A stretch of 64,000 bases of DNA, from positions 18,194 to 82,193 of the forward strand of contig CAJUIM010000001.1 of NCBI GenBank assembly GCA_910586275.1, given 5' to 3'. Below, in pieces: positions 27,755-35,899 of the stretch. The stretch's first letter is position 1. Each line of letters opens with the position of its first letter. A program made the translations under genes and the position numbers. This DNA is from an uncultured Lachnospiraceae bacterium (GTDB taxonomy: Bacteria; Bacillota; Clostridia; Lachnospirales; Lachnospiraceae). The notes below the pieces were generated by a model. It did not search any database. It was not told the DNA's origin and saw only the letters and a program-made list of their open reading frames with translations.

Positions 27755-28927
27755 CTATTCTATTCCCATTGTCCTTATTATCACATCCATCCTATGACGG
27801 TAAGTATGGTATTTCTTTACCTTCTCATATCCATTCTCCGCAATCTGCTTCCGCTCATCTTCATGGCTCAGATAATAGTCTACTTTTTCCAGCAAGTCTT
27901 CGTAGCTGTCATAATAAGCATAGTCTGTCCCCGGCTCAAAGCAATCCAGAAAATCCTGCTGATAATTGGTCAGCAGGAAACCGCCATTTCCGATGATCTC
28001 AAACGCCCGCAAAGGAATGCCCGTCCGTATAGACCTTAATGTAATATTCAGATTGATCTTGGAACACCGGAAAATAAAACTGGACTCTTTTCCGGAACCT
28101 GCCATTCCTCGGTTAATGGCATGCGGCAGCAACGGAGTCTTTTTCTTTGTATATAAGTGAAGCGGATATCTTTCCGACAGCATTTTCAGAATCTCCTGCC
28201 TCTCCATAGCCGTTATGCACTTGGGAAGCACTGCCTGCCCGTAATATTTCTTATAACTTACAAAAGTATTGTCATCCTTTATTAAATTATAATATTGCTG
28301 TAGCTTTTTTTCTATTTCAGGCGTGATCTGTTCTTCTAAAAGCAAGTTGCCGTATATTCTCTTCTGCGCCTGCATCAATCCGTCTATATATCCTCTGTCA
28401 TAACGTTCCAGCATATTCAGTTTCTTAAAATCCCTCTGATTTTCCGCATAAGTAGATCCGATAAAGGAAATCGGAGCCGAATATACTTCCTCTGCCTCCT
28501 TATCTAACTTATATACCTCATATTTCTTCGCATCAACGGCTAAAGGCAAATAGTATACCGTATCAATTCCTTTTTCTTTCAGTTCGAGATAATCCTGCCG
28601 GTCAAAAAGAAAGATATAATTATAAGGAGATACCACAGAACAATGCCATAAAGAATAACATGGGCTATCATAGGTCCAAGATGCATACGGCACTTTACAT
28701 ACATTGCATGCTAATCCCACGACCGGGAAATAATTCCATGAAAAGACAAACTGATATCCGTTCCCATATATGATATTTATCAGTTCCTGCTCTTTCAGAT
28801 GATCGGAAAATAAATTCTTCTCCGGATTCAGAAAATATTCGTCTACCTCATAGCCGCGCGCATCAAATTCTTTTCGGATATCCTCCCTGCCAAAGCTTTT
28901 CCACACAATATACAATACCTTCATCAT
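27755..28927 (-). CDS. CgeB-like glycosyltransferase, paralogue 2
   Basis: The 390-residue protein shares the CgeB-like layout: WTYDSP, SFIGSTY, and the SKINLNITLRSIRTGIPLRA block near the C-terminus. It starts immediately before the stop of the next upstream paralogue, so translation is coupled. It is closest in motif detail to the copy at 28928-30100 (NYQQDFLDCFEPG against NYQQDFLDYFEPG), suggesting a recent duplication. It probably adds one sugar of a flagellin glycan. Confidence 0.8.
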   Translation of the reverse strand: MMKVLYIVWKSFGREDIRKEFDARGYEVDEYFLNPEKNLFSDHLKEQELINIIYGNGYQFVFSWNYFPVVGLACNVCKVPYASWTYDSPCYSLWHCSVVSPYNYIFLFDRQDYLELKEKGIDTVYYLPLAVDAKKYEVYKLDKEAEEVYSAPISFIGSTYAENQRDFKKLNMLERYDRGYIDGLMQAQKRIYGNLLLEEQITPEIEKKLQQYYNLIKDDNTFVSYKKYYGQAVLPKCITAMERQEILKMLSERYPLHLYTKKKTPLLPHAINRGMAGSGKESSFIFRCSKINLNITLRSIRTGIPLRAFEIIGNGGFLLTNYQQDFLDCFEPGTDYAYYDSYEDLLEKVDYYLSHEDERKQIAENGYEKVKKYHTYRHRMDVIIRTMGIE

Positions 28928-30100
28928 TTACGGCTCCTTCATATATGCAAGCAATGTTTCTACCCGGTTTCTATAAGTATGTTCCGACTTCATTTTATGA
29001 TATCCGTTTCTGGCAATCTCCATCCGTTCTTCATCGTGCTGCAAGTAATAGTCTGTCAAGTCCGACAATTCTTTTCGGCTGGAATAATAGACAAAATCAA
29101 CTCCCGGTTCAAAATAATCCAGAAAATCTTGTTGATAATTGGTAAGCAGAAAGCCGCCGCACCCCATAATATCCATTGCCCGTAACGGAATTCCCGTATG
29201 AATGCTTCGCAGAGTCATGTTCAGATTTATCTTAGAATTCTGAAAAATAAGCGGCATTTCAGTCATATAATCCACAGGGCCATAGTTTACGATATTCTTT
29301 AATTCCCGGTTTTGCTTTGGAGCATACAGCTTTACCGTATGCTTCTCCCCTAAAAGTTCCAACTGTCCTATTCTTTGGTTTCCGGTCAGTTTTCTGGCAA
29401 GAAAATAATTAGCATAAATCCACCCATCCGGCTCCCATTCATCTTCTTCCTTCTGTATCGGGCATACTCTTCGCAATTCCATTAGGATATTGTCATTTAA
29501 TAATTCCTCTAAAATGAAATTGCCGTACAGTTCTTCCTGCATATTCATAATTGCAGTCAGATAACCTGCCGTATAATCATCTACTCCGGCAAAATGACGA
29601 AAAAAATCCTGTCCTTCCTCATGATAAGTAGATCCCACAAAAGAAATATCCGCCCGGTACTTTTCTCCGTCTTCAGAAGCTTTCATTCTATCATAATAAT
29701 CCACCGGAGCCGCCATAGGCAAATAATATGCATGCTTTACCCCATGCTGCCGGAACTCATAAAATAAGGACGTATCGAAAAAGAATATATAATTAGTATC
29801 CAACATTGTGTATTTTGAATATAAAAGCATATACGGAGAATCATAAATCCACGCTGCATATTTAATGCCGCACTGATTACATGCTTTAGCAGCTACAGGG
29901 AAGAAGTCAAAGGAGAAAACAAATGCATACTCCTTTTCTTTCAATATTTTGGACAGTTTCTGAAACAGCTTTTCATTATCACGCATATTCTCGATGCCAT
30001 ATGGCCAAGAACACTTGTCTACTCCGCAGCCGGCTTTTATAAATTCTTCCATCACATATTCATGCGCAAAACTATCCCATTCCAATATGAGAATATTCAT
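28928..30100 (-). CDS. CgeB-like glycosyltransferase, paralogue 1, first gene after flagellin
   Basis: The 390-residue protein is the first gene downstream of flagellin, beyond its terminator. It carries WIYDSP, SFVGSTY and the SKINLNMTLRSIHTGIPLRA block. ATG 30100 is chosen because paralogues start with the same M-x-I/V-L-x-x-x-W pattern; an in-frame ATG at 30154 would add 18 basic residues, and the frame is open to 30160. No room for a normal promoter lies between the flagellin terminator and this gene, so read-through from the flagellin promoter is the simplest source of its transcript. Confidence 0.8.
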   Translation of the reverse strand: MNILILEWDSFAHEYVMEEFIKAGCGVDKCSWPYGIENMRDNEKLFQKLSKILKEKEYAFVFSFDFFPVAAKACNQCGIKYAAWIYDSPYMLLYSKYTMLDTNYIFFFDTSLFYEFRQHGVKHAYYLPMAAPVDYYDRMKASEDGEKYRADISFVGSTYHEEGQDFFRHFAGVDDYTAGYLTAIMNMQEELYGNFILEELLNDNILMELRRVCPIQKEEDEWEPDGWIYANYFLARKLTGNQRIGQLELLGEKHTVKLYAPKQNRELKNIVNYGPVDYMTEMPLIFQNSKINLNMTLRSIHTGIPLRAMDIMGCGGFLLTNYQQDFLDYFEPGVDFVYYSSRKELSDLTDYYLQHDEERMEIARNGYHKMKSEHTYRNRVETLLAYMKEP

Positions 30101-30161
30101 CTTTCTACCCCATTTCCGCTTTATGCTTTTTCGATTTATCTTCTCCCTGCTCATGTGCATA

Positions 30162-30192
30162 AAAAGAGAACTGGAACTTCCAGTTCTCTTTT
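30162..30192 (-). terminator. Rho-independent terminator of flagellin
   Basis: A 14-bp stem (AAAAGAGAACTGGA against its complement) with a 3-nt loop lies about 45 bases after the flagellin stop, and a U-tract follows on the minus strand. It separates the abundant flagellin message from the glycosyltransferase operon. Some read-through would link expression of the two. Confidence 0.85.
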
Positions 30193-30234
30193 AAATACTT
30201 TATAAAGTGCTGCTCTTCGCAAGTATTCAGAAAC

Positions 30235-31044
30235 TTACTGAAGTAAAGACAATACACCCTGATTTGTCTGATTAGCCTGCGCCAACATTGCCTGACCTGC
30301 CTGTGCAAGAATCTGATTGTTGGAGTAAGTAACCATAGACTTAGCCATATCTGTATCACGGATACGAGATTCAGCTGCTGTCGTGTTTTCAACAATGTTA
30401 TCCAAGTTGTTAATCGTGTGTTCAAGACGGTTCTGAACGGCACCAAGAGCGGAACGATGAGAAGCAACTGTTTCCATAGCTGTCTTAATCGTAGTAATAT
30501 AGGATGAAGCTGCACCAGCTGCACTCCATGTCTGATCAGACAAGCTAATATCAGCTGTCTTCATGCTCTTCATTGCAACTGTCATTGTTTCACCGGATTC
30601 ATTACCTACCTGGAATGTAAAGGAGTTTGTGTTATCCAATACAGTCTGGTCATTGAACTTGGTTGTAGTTGCAATACGATCGATTTCAGAATTCAACTGA
30701 TTAATTTCATCAGCGATATACTGAGTCTGAACAGTAGTATATGTGCCGTTTGCAGCTTTAACAGCCAGTTCGTTCATTCTCTGCAGCATATCGGATACTT
30801 CACCCAAAGCACCTTCAGCAGACTGTACTAAAGAAATACCATCCTGTGCATTTGCAGATGCCTGATCCAAACCTCTGATCTGACGTCTCATTTTTTCGGA
30901 AACGGAAAGACCTGCTGCATCATCAGCTGCACGGTTAATTCTGTAACCGGAAGATAATTTCTCTGTCTGTTTTGCCTGTGTGTTTGTTGTGATACCTAAC
31001 ATTCTGTTAGCGTTCATAGCTGTCATGTTGTGTTGTACTACCAT
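30235..31044 (-). CDS. hag: Flagellin, short form
   Basis: The 269-residue protein is a flagellin with conserved N-terminal D0/D1 (MNANRMLGITTNTQAKQ, LSSGYRINRAADDAAGLS) and C-terminal D1/D0 (NRLEHTINNLDNIVENTTAAESRIRDTDMA, ending SLLQ). The central variable domain is almost absent, as in many Clostridia, so surface decoration would fall on a few Ser/Thr-rich sites in residues about 140-190 (TNSFTF, SAAGAASSYITT). It is secreted by the flagellar export apparatus and forms the filament. It has a sigma-28-type promoter, a leader with a CsrA-like hairpin, an AAGGAGGA ribosome site, and its own terminator. Confidence 0.97.
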   Translation of the reverse strand: MVVQHNMTAMNANRMLGITTNTQAKQTEKLSSGYRINRAADDAAGLSVSEKMRRQIRGLDQASANAQDGISLVQSAEGALGEVSDMLQRMNELAVKAANGTYTTVQTQYIADEINQLNSEIDRIATTTKFNDQTVLDNTNSFTFQVGNESGETMTVAMKSMKTADISLSDQTWSAAGAASSYITTIKTAMETVASHRSALGAVQNRLEHTINNLDNIVENTTAAESRIRDTDMAKSMVTYSNNQILAQAGQAMLAQANQTNQGVLSLLQ

Positions 31045-31158
31045 AATATATTCCTCCTTGAATATTTGGTGGCATCCTTGCCACTCAATTTTTTAATGTC
31101 GGCAGGAACCGTACGCTTTCCTGCCATTCATTGTTGACTAAGTAATTTGCTTTACTTG
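31045..31158 (-). promoter_or_regulatory. Flagellin 5' leader with CsrA-type hairpin
   Basis: The predicted leader is about 114 nt. It carries two stem-loops: 31101-31125 (8-bp stem GGCAGGAA) and 31069-31084 (GTGGCA-AGGA-TGCCAC). The second has the AGGA loop and CAAGGATG core of CsrA sites, about 10 bases before the ribosome site AAGGAGGAA (31051-31059), which is itself a GGA-rich second candidate. CsrA bound here would block translation; FliW (35396-35851) would relieve it. This is known for Bacillus subtilis hag; here it is inferred from motifs and the nearby csrA-fliW genes. Confidence 0.75.
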
Positions 31159-31164
31159 TATATT

Positions 31165-31191
31165 ATATCGGAACGAATTCCAAATACTTTA
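31165..31191 (-). promoter_or_regulatory. Sigma-28-type promoter of flagellin
   Basis: On the minus strand TAAA (31188-31191) is followed by exactly 15 bases and then TCCGATAT (31165-31172), close to the consensus TAAA-N15-GCCGATAA. It lies just after the stop of the preceding chaperone gene. Start of transcription would fall near 31158. Confidence 0.88.
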
Positions 31192-31214
31192 TACCTAAAT
31201 TTAAATTTTTTAAA

Positions 31215-31691
31215 TTATTTTTTTCTGTCCATAAACTGCGGCATAACTACCTGAGACTGACTCATATTTCGGTAATAATCCATTGCCGCCTTGGAACTTT
31301 TCCGGCTCTTCTGCAGTTCCTGCTTCCTGTCCGAAAAGAATCTGTCCGCAAGTAATTTGTTCCTTGCTTCCTGAGCCTGTATAGAAACACTTTGTTCCGT
31401 AGCTTTGGCAATCAATGCCTGAATCGCCGCTATCTGCAGCTTATATCGGTCTTTCCCCGCCATAAGCTGTTCCCGGATATTCCCATACAAGGTTTCAAAG
31501 CCCTCGTCCAGTTTGCTAAGTTCTTCTATCAGCACACCTTTTTCTTCTATGCTTTGGTCAAAGTCTTCTTCCGGAACCGGATTGCTTTTCAGCATCCGTT
31601 CCTGACGGCTGCTTACTTCGCTTATTCTCTCCAGCACTTTGACTTTTTTCCGCAAACTTTCCTCCAGAACCTGAAGATAGTTCTCCATCAT
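31215..31691 (-). CDS. FliT/FlgN-like flagellar coiled-coil protein
   Basis: The 158-residue, highly charged, helical protein follows fliS and resembles small flagellar export chaperones of the FliT/FlgN kind in length and coiled-coil content (ISEVSSRQERMLK, FFSDRKQELQK). ATG 31691 (or 31688) is chosen for its AAAGGA site; the longer frame overlaps fliS. Its place as the last gene of the flaG-fliD-fliS unit fits a chaperone for FliD or FliS. Sequence alone does not prove the family. Confidence 0.55.
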   Translation of the reverse strand: MMENYLQVLEESLRKKVKVLERISEVSSRQERMLKSNPVPEEDFDQSIEEKGVLIEELSKLDEGFETLYGNIREQLMAGKDRYKLQIAAIQALIAKATEQSVSIQAQEARNKLLADRFFSDRKQELQKSRKSSKAAMDYYRNMSQSQVVMPQFMDRKK

Positions 31692-31702
31692 ACCGTTCCT
31701 TT

Positions 31703-32074
31703 CTACCTGCCGAGGCGCATAACTTCCTTCCATGTATCCCTTACGGACCGGAGATGCCCGCATACTTCCTCCAGAATCTCCTTATCCTTTTTTATATTGG
31801 CCTCTACCAAACGTCTGCTAAGATAAACATATATATTTTCGAAATCCTTTGCCACCGGATAACGCATATCCAATGTCTCTCTCAGATAGTCAATGATTTT
31901 CTCCGCCTTCACTATATTTGTATGGCTTTTTGCCACATCTCTTTGATCTATCCCCATAATTGCTATATTACAGAACTTGATAGCCCCTTCATACAGCATC
32001 AGGGTAAGTTCCGCCGGAGATGCCATCATCACCTTGTCATTACTATATTTCTCATAACCTTTTGGTAGCGCCAT
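31703..32074 (-). CDS. fliS: Flagellin export chaperone FliS
   Basis: The 123-residue protein is a typical FliS: a MASPAELTLMLYEGAIKFCNIA opening-helix motif and the DxxKSHTNIVKAEKIIDYLRETLD helix that cradles the flagellin C-terminus. It keeps flagellin unfolded and delivers it to the export gate. GGAGG precedes ATG 32074. It lies 7 bases after fliD. Confidence 0.95.
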   Translation of the reverse strand: MALPKGYEKYSNDKVMMASPAELTLMLYEGAIKFCNIAIMGIDQRDVAKSHTNIVKAEKIIDYLRETLDMRYPVAKDFENIYVYLSRRLVEANIKKDKEILEEVCGHLRSVRDTWKEVMRLGR

Positions 32075-32081
32075 CTTATTG

Positions 32082-34106
32082 TCAACCTCCTAATAAAGCA
32101 GACACTGCATTCTGATTGGACTGCATTTTTGCCAGTGCGGTCTCCATTGCCGAGAATTTCTTATACCACCGGTCTTCCAATGCCGTCAGCTTCGCTTCCT
32201 GCTCTTTTATTTTTGTAGTATAATTCTTATAATCTTCCTGCATTTTCTTATCGTCATAGAATTTACCGAAGCTTCTTATTCCTTCTACACTTCTTGACTG
32301 TTTATCCAATTCGGAATATAAATTCTGTGACAGTTGGGAGAAAAATGCGATAACCGTATCCGGATCTGCAGCAATGGCTGCCTTCAGTTCGTTCTCTTTG
32401 GAACTTACGCTGGCATCGTCCTTGTCACCGTTAATATGGTATACATTCTTCTCATTTTCACCGGAACTGAAATATCCTGCCGTCTCAATGCCGAACTGCG
32501 ATAAGTAAATCTGCTTGCCGTTCACATTCGCACCCTGCAGCATTATCGTCTTCATAGCAGAAGATATGGTGGACAGATTAGAGTCTCCCCGCAAAATGGA
32601 ATCTTTAATCTTTGACTCCCATTTCTCGATTTCCGAGTCGGACATTTCTTCCTTCTCTTCGTCCGTCAGCGGATCATAGCCTTTGGCAGACTCCGCATTA
32701 TACAGTTTATCCATCTCCATAATTAAGCTATTATACTCTTTCAGGAAATCTTTCACCATATCATAGATGCCGTCTGTATCCTGCCGAGTGTTCAGCGTTA
32801 CAGTCTCGCTGCTCTGTTGCAGTGCCGTAATGGTCAGTCCGTTAATTTCAAAAGTATTGGTATCGCCTTTATAAGTAACGCCGTTCAGTTCAATTTCCGC
32901 ATCCGTAGCTACATTTTTAATCGCATTACTGCCTGCAAGCGAGCCTGCATTGACAATATTAGTTGCCTCTGTAATCTTATTGTCCCAAGCCGTGGTCACT
33001 TCCGTGGTAAGCTTCGTTCCCGCTTTGATATTGGCAGGATCCGTAAGATCCAGATAAGACTCCACATCATTCAAGGATGCATCCGTCTTCGCCAGCGCAG
33101 CCTTACTTTCTTCATATTTCTTTACCTGTGCCAATTCCTTCTCCAGTTTGGACAGTTTCTCTTTATCTGCTTCCGTAGCGCTGCTGCCTGCATTTTCTAT
33201 ATCTTCCTTCTGCTTCTTGATCGCGGCTTCCAGATCGGATTTATAATTTGGATTAGCCAGCTGCGTATCAATATCGGCACCAAATTCGTCTTGGAATGCT
33301 GTCTTTGCATCAGCCAGCGCTTTCTGCTGATCGGCCTGCGTCTTCAGCAATTCCTCTCTTCTGCTCTTATAGGAATCCAGCCTGCTGTTCACGTCTTTAT
33401 CAATTGCTGCCTGCTTATCTGCCGCCGACATATCTGCATACTTCTGGTATTCTTTCATTGCCGCCGCATCGTAAACTAATATACCCAGTTTCCTCAGCGC
33501 ATCCGTACCGTTGCTGTCCGCAGCCGTCAAGGTAAAGTCGCTCTCCGTACCGCTCTTCTTTGCGGCAATATGCAGTCTCTTATTTTTCTCGTCAAAGTTC
33601 GCTTCTACGCCTGCCTGTTTCAGTTTTACCACAAAATCATTCATGGTAGTGTCGGCTGTAATCTGAATATCCGTAGCCTTTCCGCCGGTAGTTACCGTAA
33701 CCGTACTTCCTGCGGAAATCCCTAAATCAGTCAGTTTTGTATTCTTCGTTATATCCGAGCCGCTGATTTCTGCCCCCGTCATATAACCGCTGGATGCCAG
33801 TGAATTCACTTTCAATGACTGTGTGGCATTCATAGCGTTTTCACCGGTAACTACGCTTGCAATGGAAGAGTTGGAGACATCCGTTACCTTTTTGCTGTAA
33901 TCCGTCGCCAAACGCATATTTCCCAACGTAGAGTTAAATAATTTATATATTTTGGCGTTCAGATCTTTCCATGCTTCCTGCTTCCACTGCAAAGTCGTCT
34001 GTTTCTTCTTTGTGGCTTCGCCTTTGGTCTTCTGCGCCTTTACAAGTTCCGAAATAATTGACTCAGTATCCAAACCTGAGTTCATTCCTGTTATTCTGAT
34101 TGGCAT
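32082..34106 (-). CDS. fliD: Flagellar cap protein FliD with coiled-coil insertion
   Basis: The 674-residue protein has the FliD N-terminus (RITGMNSGLDTESIISELVKAQKTK) and C-terminal domains (FGIETAGYFSSGENEKN, LEDRWYKKFSAMETALAKMQSNQNAVSALLGG). It caps the filament and helps flagellin polymerise. Residues about 222-345 are a lysine/alanine/glutamate-rich coiled-coil insertion (RREELLKTQADQQKALADA and similar) inside the middle domain, making the protein longer than many FliD. AGGAGG precedes ATG 34106. Confidence 0.93.
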   Translation of the reverse strand: MPIRITGMNSGLDTESIISELVKAQKTKGEATKKKQTTLQWKQEAWKDLNAKIYKLFNSTLGNMRLATDYSKKVTDVSNSSIASVVTGENAMNATQSLKVNSLASSGYMTGAEISGSDITKNTKLTDLGISAGSTVTVTTGGKATDIQITADTTMNDFVVKLKQAGVEANFDEKNKRLHIAAKKSGTESDFTLTAADSNGTDALRKLGILVYDAAAMKEYQKYADMSAADKQAAIDKDVNSRLDSYKSRREELLKTQADQQKALADAKTAFQDEFGADIDTQLANPNYKSDLEAAIKKQKEDIENAGSSATEADKEKLSKLEKELAQVKKYEESKAALAKTDASLNDVESYLDLTDPANIKAGTKLTTEVTTAWDNKITEATNIVNAGSLAGSNAIKNVATDAEIELNGVTYKGDTNTFEINGLTITALQQSSETVTLNTRQDTDGIYDMVKDFLKEYNSLIMEMDKLYNAESAKGYDPLTDEEKEEMSDSEIEKWESKIKDSILRGDSNLSTISSAMKTIMLQGANVNGKQIYLSQFGIETAGYFSSGENEKNVYHINGDKDDASVSSKENELKAAIAADPDTVIAFFSQLSQNLYSELDKQSRSVEGIRSFGKFYDDKKMQEDYKNYTTKIKEQEAKLTALEDRWYKKFSAMETALAKMQSNQNAVSALLGG

Positions 34107-34127
34107 ACTCTTTCCTCCTATCTTAAA

Positions 34128-34568
34128 CTATAGCTTCTCGTCCACAAGAATGCCTGCCAATTCCCATACTTTGGCAATCATATCCAAAGTTTCTTCTGGC
34201 GGAAATTCCTTAATTACCTCTTTTGTGTTCTTATCTACAATTTTAATCATGACTCTGTTGGTGCCGTCATGGATACCAAATACAGCTTCCGAATGGGGCA
34301 TATTCCGGTTCATCTGCTCAACGGCTTTTTTTATTTTTTCGTTGGAGTTCTGGGACTGCCTTGCCTCTCCGCCCCCTTCGCCTGAACTCTGGCCACCCTG
34401 ACCATCCTTACTGCCTGACTTTGCAACCGATAGTGTCTTAGCATCCACTTGTGCTACCTGTTCGGGAGTAGAAACTTCCGTGTTTTCCGCTGCCGGTTTT
34501 GGCTCTGCCGTTTTCTGTACAGTCTGAGTCTGGACTGACATGATACTTCCTAATGGTTCTAATGCCAT
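34128..34568 (-). CDS. flaG: FlaG-family flagellar protein
   Basis: The 146-residue protein has a long Ser/Gly/Glu-rich disordered N-terminal half and a compact C-terminal FlaG domain (AVFGIHDGTNRVMIKIVDKNT, IKEFPPEETLDMIAKVWELAGILVDEKL). FlaG affects filament length in other bacteria. ATG 34568 follows GGAGGTGA by 5 bases; a GTG at 34577 lies inside that ribosome site. It is the first gene of flaG-fliD-fliS. Confidence 0.9.
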   Translation of the reverse strand: MALEPLGSIMSVQTQTVQKTAEPKPAAENTEVSTPEQVAQVDAKTLSVAKSGSKDGQGGQSSGEGGGEARQSQNSNEKIKKAVEQMNRNMPHSEAVFGIHDGTNRVMIKIVDKNTKEVIKEFPPEETLDMIAKVWELAGILVDEKL

Positions 34569-34645
34569 TGCAATCACCTCCGTGTGATATTGTAATATTA
34601 TGTTGCATGATAATTAAAGAAAATCATTTTACACGTCTAGTAAGT

Positions 34646-34672
34646 ATATCGGCTCAATTTTATAAAAATTTA
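34646..34672 (-). promoter_or_regulatory. Sigma-28-type promoter of flaG-fliD-fliS
   Basis: Minus-strand TAAA (34669-34672), 15 bases, GCCGATAT (34646-34653): seven of eight -10 positions match consensus. Transcription would start near 34639, about 70 bases before flaG. Confidence 0.88.
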
Positions 34673-34725
34673 CCCTCTGCAGGAATAATATGCCCAATAT
34701 GCCCGTAATCTCTTCTGCTATTTAT

Positions 34726-34751
34726 ATATCGGACAGGAGTTTTTTCGTTTA
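34726..34751 (-). promoter_or_regulatory. Possible second sigma-28-type promoter upstream of flaG
   Basis: Minus-strand TAAA (34748-34751), 14 bases, TCCGATAT (34726-34733). The spacer is one base short of ideal, so this is weaker than the site at 34646. Confidence 0.45.
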
Positions 34752-34804
34752 TAGTATAACTATTTCTGCTTATGAAGTCAATATTCAGCCGAGGATTTTG
34801 CGGA

Positions 34805-35131
34805 GAGGACGCGCAGGAGCAGTCCGCCCGGAATGGCGGTCTTTGGTATGGTGCTGCTTCCCGGTCAGCGGCTGCGTATGCATTTCTCTGATTTCCTCGG
34901 AAAAAATGAGGTATTTCTTACTGCTTTTTCTGCACGAACTGCTGCCGTTCCAGGCGGCGTTGTCTGACCGAAGGGAGTTTAGCCGCCGTGGCAGCAATCC
35001 GTGCAGAAAAAACAGTTAGAAATACCCCATTTTTGACGGCGAAATCAGAGAAATGCATACGCAGCCGCTGACCGGGAAGCAGCACCATACCAAAGACCGC
35101 CATTCCGGGCGTACTGCTCCTGCATATGCGA
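34805..35131. repeat. Long near-perfect palindrome between csrA and flaG
   Basis: Arms 34813-34958 and 34982-35123 are inverted copies around a 23-base centre (34959-34981). The outer 82 bases have one mismatch, the inner 60 about ten changes and a short indel. A GAGG(A/T)CGC match extends each arm a little further, with a 4-base bulge. It sits after the csrA terminator and before the flaG promoters, so it belongs to neither gene. Short open frames in both arms are by-products of the same sequence. It resembles a MITE or other palindromic mobile element; no transposase or clear target duplication was seen. Confidence 0.85.
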
Positions 35132-35135
35132 CCTC

Positions 35136-35166
35136 AAAAAAAAGCGACAGGCCACACAGGCCTGCC
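35136..35166 (-). terminator. Rho-independent terminator after csrA
   Basis: An 8-bp stem (GGCAGGCC with GGCCTGTC, one G-U pair) with loop TGTGT starts about 10 bases after the csrA stop and is followed by a run of eight or more U on the minus strand (A-run 35136-35143). It ends the flgM-to-csrA operon. Confidence 0.85.
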
Positions 35167-35176
35167 ACTCCGTTCA

Positions 35177-35395
35177 TCAACCCAACAGTTTCTTCAAGGC
35201 CTCCATGCCGCCCGTCTCCACCGCTTCCTTATTTGCATCCTGTATCTGCACATATACTTCTTTGCGGTAAATCGGTACGTCCTTCGGTGCCGTGATGCCA
35301 ATCTTCACCTGTTCGCCTTTGATTTCAAGTATTGTTATTTCTACATTATTATTAATAATCAGTGCTTCATTCTTCCGTCTTGATAAGGCTAACAT
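35177..35395 (-). CDS. csrA: Carbon storage regulator/translation repressor CsrA
   Basis: The 72-residue protein has the CsrA fold sequence (MLALSRRKNEALIINNNVEITILEIKG split by short loops, then KIGITAPKDVPIYRKEVY with the RNA-binding R/E residues). It binds GGA motifs in mRNA leaders. It starts right after the fliW stop, so the two are translationally coupled. A CsrA-type hairpin lies in the flagellin leader at 31069-31084. Confidence 0.96.
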   Translation of the reverse strand: MLALSRRKNEALIINNNVEITILEIKGEQVKIGITAPKDVPIYRKEVYVQIQDANKEAVETGGMEALKKLLG

Positions 35396-35851
35396 TTATT
35401 CACCCGCTTTCCTCGCCTGCAGTATATCATAAATCGGGAATTTCACTTTATACTCATCCCCGTCTATGATTGCCTGACATGCCTTCCTGTTGCCACTGTT
35501 AATGATAATAGGTCCCTTTAAGTTAACTGTCATCTTCGTCAGGTCCTGCGGCACGGAAAGCGTAACGAGCACCAGCGTTTCATCCTGTGTCAGTTCACCG
35601 AGCGGTTTCAGCAATTCGTCATCCACATCCGGATTATAGTCTTCCTTTACAATCAGAGGATCTATTACCGGCATGGCAAATGCCGGTTCCTGAATGGACT
35701 GCAGCCAGTGAATGGATGCCACTCCGTCTTCCTCGTCATGAATCATTGTAAAGTCCGTTAAATCCGGAAAGCCGATAATCCCTCCCGGGAAATGTATGAT
35801 TTTATCATTCTCAACGGAAATTTCTCCAAATATTTTAGTCGTAATCGTCAT
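35396..35851 (-). CDS. fliW: Flagellar assembly factor FliW
   Basis: The 151-residue protein matches FliW (KIIHFPGGIIGFPDLTDF near the start, VIDPLIVKEDYNPDVDDE in the middle). FliW binds free flagellin and, when flagellin is exported, binds CsrA instead and blocks its RNA binding. The direct fliW-csrA order is the usual Firmicutes arrangement. GGAG precedes ATG 35851. Confidence 0.95.
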   Translation of the reverse strand: MTITTKIFGEISVENDKIIHFPGGIIGFPDLTDFTMIHDEEDGVASIHWLQSIQEPAFAMPVIDPLIVKEDYNPDVDDELLKPLGELTQDETLVLVTLSVPQDLTKMTVNLKGPIIINSGNRKACQAIIDGDEYKVKFPIYDILQARKAGE

Positions 35852-35899
35852 TATTTCTCCCCAATCTCCTTTCCCGGCTTTTGCCCGCCCAGAAATATT

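Noticed and set aside
34785..35295. Small protein genes in the palindrome
   Set aside because: The similar short frames on both strands are mirror products of the inverted repeat and lack ribosome sites.
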